Source: Pelagibacteraceae bacterium TMED65
Lineage (GTDB): Bacteria > Pseudomonadota > Alphaproteobacteria > TMED127
Length of the DNA: 11,015 nt
Assembly (NCBI GenBank): GCA_002167215.1
Contig: NHDS01000014.1
Coordinates: 12,846-23,860 of the forward strand
Direction of reading: 5' to 3'
Shown: positions 6,206-11,015 of the stretch, piece after piece
Position numbering within the stretch: position 1 is the stretch's first letter
Layout of the letters: the number at the start of each line of letters is the position of its first letter
The notes under the pieces: generated by a model
The model's input: only the letters and a program-made list of their open reading frames with translations
Database searches by the model: none
Told to the model about the DNA's origin: nothing
Translations under genes and position numbers: made by a program

Positions 6206-7138
6206 ATGCTTTTGAAAAATAACAATAATAAGCGTTTAAATTCATCATGGATGAATAAAATAGATTCAGGGGAAGATCCAAATAGCCAAGATTTAATTAA
6301 CCACCTTAATACCATTCACAATCGTCATGCAGGTTTTACTGAAAAGATTGCAACTAGCTGTTGTGATTTGAATGGAAAGAACAGCTACGAATTACTACTA
6401 GATACTATTGACCCAAATTCACATAACGATCTTCTTGATTTAGCATGCGGAAGTGGAGTTCTTTTAGAGTATTGTAATAAAAGGTTTCCCTTTAACTTCA
6501 AACTCTCCGGTGTTGACATGAGCGATGAAGAACTTAAACTCGCAAGAACCAGACTTTTAGATAAGGATATAAATTTATATAAAGCAAAAGCTCAAGAATT
6601 AAACTTTATTAAAGACTCTTCAAAAGATGTAATATTTTGTCATTGGGCTTTAACATTAATGGATCCAATCGTTCCAGTATTAAAAACTATTGAAAGGATA
6701 CTTAAGAATGAGGGTGTTTTCTCTGCAATTGTTGATGGGGATTCCCATTCTGCACCTGGGTATCAAGAAGTTCACAATATAATATATAAATATGTCCAAA
6801 AAATATTCCCTAATTATGGTTTGTTAGAACTTGGTGATCCAAGGGTAAGATCCTTAAAAACTCTTAGTAAGCTTATTAAAAATAATTTTATGAACTGTGA
6901 AATAGAAATTACTAATCATTTACTCACTTTTCAAGAGACACCCAGTATTTTAGCTAAAGAAGTTTCAGGCTTTTTCTATGCTTCATTAGTTCTATCGTCT
7001 AGGGATTATGCAATCTTAGTATCAGAACTTACAGATTACTTTTATAAAACCTCATTTGATGGTTTAAGTGATTTTATTCTTCCAGTTAATCGTTTAGTAG
7101 TTAAGAAGACTTCAAAATTATATTTTCTAAATAAATAA
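6206..7138 (+). CDS. class I SAM-dependent methyltransferase
   Basis: This 310-residue protein has a Rossmann methyltransferase core: motif I DLLDLACGSG (75-84), an acidic end of strand 2 in SGVDMS (D104), AQELNF (129-134) and motif IV DVIFCHWALTLMDP (141-154). A hydrophobic motif near GVFSAIVDGD (170-179) follows. The roughly 70-residue N-terminus and the C-terminal third have no motif I can name and probably form the substrate cap. It belongs to the broad Methyltransf_11/25 group, whose members act on small molecules, lipids or proteins, so the acceptor cannot be read from sequence. It sits 16 bp after the dioxygenase and 7 bp before the symporter on the same strand, indicating one transcript and a shared pathway. 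No Shine-Dalgarno precedes ATG 6206, as for the genes on either side. Confidence 0.87.
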   Translation: MLLKNNNNKRLNSSWMNKIDSGEDPNSQDLINHLNTIHNRHAGFTEKIATSCCDLNGKNSYELLLDTIDPNSHNDLLDLACGSGVLLEYCNKRFPFNFKLSGVDMSDEELKLARTRLLDKDINLYKAKAQELNFIKDSSKDVIFCHWALTLMDPIVPVLKTIERILKNEGVFSAIVDGDSHSAPGYQEVHNIIYKYVQKIFPNYGLLELGDPRVRSLKTLSKLIKNNFMNCEIEITNHLLTFQETPSILAKEVSGFFYASLVLSSRDYAILVSELTDYFYKTSFDGLSDFILPVNRLVVKKTSKLYFLNK

Positions 7139-7145
7139 TATCTTT

Positions 7146-8555
7146 ATGATATTCTTGAGCTTTTGTTTATTTCTTTTCTTATTTACCTTGATAGGATCAT
7201 TATCAGTTCTCAAAAAAAAAAATACATCTCATGACTATCTTCTTGCAAATCAAGAAATAAAACCATGGTTAGCATCTATATCAGCCATTGCAACATCCAA
7301 TAGTGGATATATGTTTATTGGTCAGATTGGATTTACATACGTTTATGGTCTGCAATCTGTATGGTTAATGTTTGGATTAATCTTTGGTGATTTTATTTCA
7401 TCTCTTTTTGTACACAAAAGATTAAGGAAAAAATCAGAGGAATTAAAAGTTTTTAGTTATTCAAATTTAGTAAGTAAATGGCATGGAAAGAATTATAAAT
7501 ATGTACAATTATTTGGTGGAATAATTATCCTTATTTTTTTATCTACTTATGCAGCTGCTCAACTTAATGCTGGTAGTAAGTCAATGCATATCTTATTTGG
7601 TTTAGACTATAGGTTGGGGGCAATTATTGGTGGAATCATTGTATTACTTTATTGTTTTTCAGGAGGAATTAGAGCATCTATTTGGACAGATGCAGCTCAG
7701 TCTTTAGTAATGATTATTGCGATGTTTTTAATGGTTATTTTCGGAATTAAAGAATTAGGTGGTTTTACAATTTTTATAAATCAATTATACAGTATTTCTC
7801 CAGATTATATGAAATGGTTTCCATCAACAAATTTTTCAGAATTTTTCTTTGCACCATACATGTTCATTCTAGGTTGGTTTTTTTCAGGTGTAGGGGTTAT
7901 AGGTCAACCTCACGTTATGGTAAGATTTATGACATTAGATAATTCTAAAAATATTCCAAAAACAAGAATATATTATTACACTTGGTATATATTATTCTAT
8001 TCATTGACTATTTTAGCAGCTTTTGTAGCAAAACTGTTAATTCCTGAAACTGAAAATATAGATCCAGAGTTAGCTTTACCAACCTTAGCTCTAAATTTAC
8101 TTCCTGAATTTTTTGTAGGATTGGTCTTAGCAGGAATTTTTGCTGCCACAATGTCAACAGCAGATTCTCAAATACTTGCTTGTACTTCCTCAATTACAAA
8201 TGATCTTTTATCAAATAAAAAAAATAATTACTTATTTAATAAATTAGTTACTTTAATTGTTACCGTTTTTGTTGTTACAATTGCCATAAATGACGATAAA
8301 AACGTTTTTAATCTTGTATTGATGTCATGGTCAACATTAGCATGTTGTTTTTCTCCTTTATTAATAGTTAACTCATTGAATCATAAAGTATCAGAATTTT
8401 TATCAATAATGATGATGGTGATACCTTTAATAACTTTATTATTGTGGCGATATTACGGTCTAAATGATTTCATTTATGAGGTGGCTCCTGGGATAATATC
8501 TGGAATTCTTACTTTTTTAATTTTTAAACTATTTAAGAAAAACATCACTGTTTAG
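7146..8555 (+). CDS. sodium:solute symporter (SSS family, PutP-like)
   Basis: This 469-residue integral membrane protein has about 12-13 hydrophobic segments and the LeuT-type SSS fold. Family signatures include SGGIRASIWTDAAQSLVMI (about 172-190), GQPHVMVRFM (253-262, very like PutP) and GIFAATMSTADSQILACTSSITNDL near 330-354. S337 and T338 match the PutP Na+-site Ser340/Thr341. In the first-helix motif ATSNSGYMFIG the position of PutP Asp55 appears to be Ser51, so sodium or substrate coordination may differ. It probably imports a proline-, betaine- or other carboxylate-like solute, driven by Na+, which fits a marine setting. As the last gene of the dioxygenase-methyltransferase operon it may bring in the pathway substrate. 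Substrate identity cannot be inferred. It ends 20 bp from the convergent MFS gene. Confidence 0.9.
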   Translation: MIFLSFCLFLFLFTLIGSLSVLKKKNTSHDYLLANQEIKPWLASISAIATSNSGYMFIGQIGFTYVYGLQSVWLMFGLIFGDFISSLFVHKRLRKKSEELKVFSYSNLVSKWHGKNYKYVQLFGGIIILIFLSTYAAAQLNAGSKSMHILFGLDYRLGAIIGGIIVLLYCFSGGIRASIWTDAAQSLVMIIAMFLMVIFGIKELGGFTIFINQLYSISPDYMKWFPSTNFSEFFFAPYMFILGWFFSGVGVIGQPHVMVRFMTLDNSKNIPKTRIYYYTWYILFYSLTILAAFVAKLLIPETENIDPELALPTLALNLLPEFFVGLVLAGIFAATMSTADSQILACTSSITNDLLSNKKNNYLFNKLVTLIVTVFVVTIAINDDKNVFNLVLMSWSTLACCFSPLLIVNSLNHKVSEFLSIMMMVIPLITLLLWRYYGLNDFIYEVAPGIISGILTFLIFKLFKKNITV

Positions 8556-8575
8556 TTAGAAAATTATAATAAGTT

Positions 8576-9811
8576 TTATGGTGGTGGAGATCTGGCAATT
8601 AAAAGATTGGGTGTTAGAATTGCTAAACTAATTGAGCATATAAATATGTAAATTGCAAATATGATAAATTGAACTTCCAATTTAATACCCATGTCTAATA
8701 ATAATCCCATCATTGCTGGAGAGATAGAAGTAGACAGCACAACCATTGCGAAACACATAGATCTTATTGAACCAAGATAATCAATTCCATAAAGCTCAAC
8801 CCATAAAGTACTTACAACAATAGTTGCAGCTCCAGTGGATGCGCCCATTAAAATCATAAATATAGGTGCGGCATAAGTTTTATCTGTATTAGCTAATAGT
8901 ATTAATCCAAAAGCAAGAGGTAAAAGGAAAAATCGCAATAAATGTACTGTACTAAATCTATCCACTATCCAACCAGTCAAAAAAGTAATTCCAGTTACAC
9001 TTAAAGCAAAAAACGGGTAACAATATGCTAATAATGTGATTGACCATGATTTAGTTTCAACTAAATGTATCTGATGAAAAAAAACTCCTGTTACGATGAA
9101 GGGAGAGGCAAGTAATGTAGGCATTATTTGATAAAATCTTACATCTTTGAGTACTTGTGAACGATTCCAAGAAACATTTAAAACCTTTTTTGTTTCCGAC
9201 AAACTATTATTGGATAAATCAAGCAATCGTGATTTTAAAAGTTTCGCATGCCAGCCTAGTATTGGTAAAAAAATAATTATTATACAAAAAGCTATTCCCA
9301 TCCAAATTTCACGCCAAGTAAAATTTAGTAAAAAAAAAGAAATAAGAAAAGGTAGTAGGGCCTCACCAATGGGGTGTCCCATTAACGCAATACTAAGAGC
9401 ACGTCCTTTTTTCTTAGAGAACCAACGAGCCATTGAGGTTATTGCTATATGACTGAGCATACTTTGGCCGAACAATCGAAGCCCTAGCAAAGATAAAAAA
9501 AGTATGATCAGTGTTTCAGCACTTGACATCAATAATGCAAATCCACTTAGTGCCACCAAGGCAATTAGCCCAAGAAAAGTAAAATTAAATTGATCAGTAA
9601 GTTTTCCTAGAAAAAAAAAAACTATCGCACTTCCAAGTGTTGCACCGGAATAAAATATTCCAAAAATTCCATGAGAGAGATTAAATTCTTTTCTAATTTC
9701 CCCAGAAAAAAGAGAAATAAAGAAAGTCTGCCCAATACTTGAGCTGAAAATTAAGAATATACCTAGAGTAAGCTCAGGGGTTGTAGCGAGTAAAATACGT
9801 TTTATGAACAT
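8576..9811 (-). CDS. MFS transporter, oxalate/formate-monocarboxylate antiporter-like
   Basis: This 411-residue protein has 12 predicted helices in two halves separated by a polar loop (about 188-225). MFS motif A is seen after helix 2 (GKLTDQF, 69-75) and its repeat in the second half (GWIVDRF, 280-286). RWFSKKKGRALSIALMGHPIGEALLPF (about 129-155) is typical of the oxalate/formate antiporter and monocarboxylate transporter branch. It resides in the inner membrane and would import or export a small organic anion, perhaps the product or substrate of the methyltransferase 64 bp upstream on the same strand. The C-terminus ends in three prolines. ATG 9811 has no Shine-Dalgarno. It runs tail to tail with the symporter gene. 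The family is certain and the substrate unknown. Confidence 0.88.
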   Translation of the reverse strand: MFIKRILLATTPELTLGIFLIFSSSIGQTFFISLFSGEIRKEFNLSHGIFGIFYSGATLGSAIVFFFLGKLTDQFNFTFLGLIALVALSGFALLMSSAETLIILFLSLLGLRLFGQSMLSHIAITSMARWFSKKKGRALSIALMGHPIGEALLPFLISFFLLNFTWREIWMGIAFCIIIIFLPILGWHAKLLKSRLLDLSNNSLSETKKVLNVSWNRSQVLKDVRFYQIMPTLLASPFIVTGVFFHQIHLVETKSWSITLLAYCYPFFALSVTGITFLTGWIVDRFSTVHLLRFFLLPLAFGLILLANTDKTYAAPIFMILMGASTGAATIVVSTLWVELYGIDYLGSIRSMCFAMVVLSTSISPAMMGLLLDMGIKLEVQFIIFAIYIFICSISLAILTPNLLIARSPPP

Positions 9812-9875
9812 GAATAAAAAGTTCTTATTAAATACTTAAATTCATTATAAGGAAAAATTACTTCAAACATAAATT
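9812..9875. other. 64-bp spacer between methyltransferase and MFS genes
   Basis: It is AT-rich, with no hairpin or T-tract and no clear promoter, so the two minus-strand genes are probably co-transcribed. Confidence 0.45.
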
Positions 9876-10712
9876 TTATGTTTTCGATAGAAAAATCAAC
9901 ATTACTTCCTGCTTGAAATGCCATCGTCCGTCTTTGATACAACTATCTAGATATGGGCCAGTAGAAGTATTTCTAAGCATTGCCTCGAGATTAATTTTAT
10001 CGTCGAAGATACATCGTTGAAGATATCCTTCAACTTGCAAAGATGAATTCTCAGATATACTATTTTCATAAGTAATTTTCTTAACTCTGTGGGGAATATT
10101 AATCTCTTTTAGTGTTTGTATGATTTGTTCAGCACTTGAATATGGTTCCCCAGAACCTCTCTTAAATCCATTTAAATAATGTCTATAAAAATTAAGATAG
10201 TGAGATTTATAACTTGCGTGTGCAATAAAACCTGATCTAGCCATCCCAAAAATAAAACGCTTTAAGGCGGTTTTAAGTTCGTCTTTGGGAACTGCATAAA
10301 GAGCATGTGTTGCCCAAACAATATCATACTCTCCTTGGTCGCAAGAAAATTCTTGTAAAGTGCTTTCAAATTCAGAACTTGCTTCAAACGGTAGCTTAAG
10401 AACATTTCGTGTTTCCTTAATTGAAAATGCAGACGGATCAAGAAGTGCATATTTAACCGGAAATATTTTTGCATCAGCTATATTAGCATATCGAAAAAGG
10501 GCTAATGGAAATTTACCTGATCCACAAGCAACATCCAAAAGCTTTAGTCTTCGTTGACCAACATTGGCTTGATGATTTTCAAACCAATTCTTCCAATTCA
10601 TTGCTTGCGCTAGGTACTTATAATCAATAGAAGCAAGAGAATAAAAATTCTCCATTTCCTTACGACTATCCTCACTCCAATGCTCACAACTTCTAAGAAA
10701 AGTATCTTTCAT
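9876..10712 (-). CDS. class I SAM-dependent methyltransferase (second, unrelated to the one at 6206)
   Basis: This 278-residue protein has motif I LLDVACGSG (58-66), motif II with D92 in YALLDPS and motif IV YDIVWATHALYAVP (129-142). The ALLDPSAFSI and WATHALY segments resemble small-molecule N- or O-methyltransferases, but I cannot name a substrate. The C-terminus (about 165-278) contains YSSAEQIIQTLKEINI and ends in WHFKQEVMLIFLSK. It shares only the SAM fold with the plus-strand methyltransferase. It is the first full gene of a minus-strand pair with the MFS transporter. The ATG at 10712 overlaps the stop of a 17-codon ORF by ATGA, which may couple its translation. No Shine-Dalgarno stands before 10712, consistent with such coupling. 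Confidence 0.85.
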   Translation of the reverse strand: MKDTFLRSCEHWSEDSRKEMENFYSLASIDYKYLAQAMNWKNWFENHQANVGQRRLKLLDVACGSGKFPLALFRYANIADAKIFPVKYALLDPSAFSIKETRNVLKLPFEASSEFESTLQEFSCDQGEYDIVWATHALYAVPKDELKTALKRFIFGMARSGFIAHASYKSHYLNFYRHYLNGFKRGSGEPYSSAEQIIQTLKEINIPHRVKKITYENSISENSSLQVEGYLQRCIFDDKINLEAMLRNTSTGPYLDSCIKDGRWHFKQEVMLIFLSKT

Positions 10713-10762
10713 ATGTTTACTGTTTCATTCATCATAAATCTTTCAAATTTAATTTTTGTCAT
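10709..10762 (-). CDS. possible 17-residue leader ORF overlapping the methyltransferase start
   Basis: On the minus strand an ATG at 10762 opens MTKIKFERFMMNETVNI and stops at TGA 10711-10709, sharing ATGA with the methyltransferase start. An in-frame TAA lies four codons upstream of that ATG, so it is a closed short ORF. AGGAG occurs about 15 nt before the ATG, farther than ideal. Two internal Met codons (residues 10-11) are alternative starts. The peptide has no obvious attenuator signature such as a run of one amino acid. The overlap may be chance; a role would be to deliver ribosomes to the methyltransferase. Confidence 0.3.
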   Translation of the reverse strand: MTKIKFERFMMNETVNI

Positions 10763-11015
10763 GGTAATTAGTTATTTTCTCCTAGACAACCCAAGGTTTA
10801 ATATATTTATCAGGAGGGGTTTGTGGGTGAACACAAAATAAATTAATATTCCGATGATCCTGGCTGTTAAATTATAAAATCTTAATTCTAAGGTTTAGAA
10901 AATCTATAATTACTAAAATAGTAGTAAACATCCTAAATCTAATTATATTCATCAATAGAATCAACACTCTATAATAGTTTGTCTAAACCAATAATATAGA
11001 TTTAAATTAAATTTA
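10763..11015. other. non-coding right end, no gene identified
   Basis: The stretch is very AT-rich with stops in all frames. The only standout is a G-rich patch at 10811-10829 with a perfect AGGAGG (10812-10817), followed 9 bp later by GTG and a stop after four codons. No tRNA, rRNA, terminator or recognised riboswitch was found. The promoter of the minus-strand methyltransferase pair should lie between about 10760 and 10850. Confidence 0.5.

Noticed and set aside
9147..9452. Plus-strand open frame of 101 codons inside the MFS gene
   Set aside because: It is antisense to well-conserved transporter helices, has no recognisable domain and no start signal.
10855..10865. TGATCCTGGCT, identical to 11 bases near the 5' end of 16S rRNA
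   Set aside because: The match stops on both sides and no rRNA sequence follows; 11 bases is within chance or primer-like coincidence.

Overview
This AT-rich window has dense gene packing, standard stop codons and few strong Shine-Dalgarno sequences. It looks like a chromosomal segment of a streamlined, AT-rich proteobacterium. The best guess is a marine alphaproteobacterium, because of the pairing of a COG0523 GTPase with a WD40 protein, a DUF1289 gene, and two palindromes matching the proteobacterial Zur operator. The lineage is inferred from gene content and base composition only. No rRNA, tRNA, CRISPR array, insertion sequence or phage gene is visible.

Region 1 (1-255) is the 3' end of a gene cut by the left edge. 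It encodes a very basic Lys/Asn-rich tail of three 25-residue tandem repeats.

Region 2 (about 420-4945) is a zinc-limitation module. A COG0523 GTPase of the ZigA/YciC type (minus strand) has a near-perfect Zur box inside its promoter. A second Zur box lies between a small three-helix membrane protein (minus) and a plus-strand operon of DUF1289 protein, long COG0523 GTPase and WD40 propeller. The last two genes overlap by ATGA. All five genes are therefore predicted to be switched on together when zinc is scarce: two GTPases to load zinc onto client enzymes, a propeller as partner or scaffold, a Cys-rich small protein and an uncharacterised membrane protein.

Region 3 (5182-8555) is a tight plus-strand operon: a PhyH-family Fe(II)/2-oxoglutarate dioxygenase, a SAM methyltransferase and a PutP-like sodium/solute symporter. 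This suggests uptake and modification, or synthesis, of a small metabolite of unknown identity.

Region 4 (8576-10762, minus) faces it tail to tail. It holds a second, unrelated SAM methyltransferase, preceded by a 17-codon ORF that overlaps its start by ATGA, followed by an MFS transporter of the oxalate/formate-monocarboxylate type. The right end (10763-11015) has no convincing gene.
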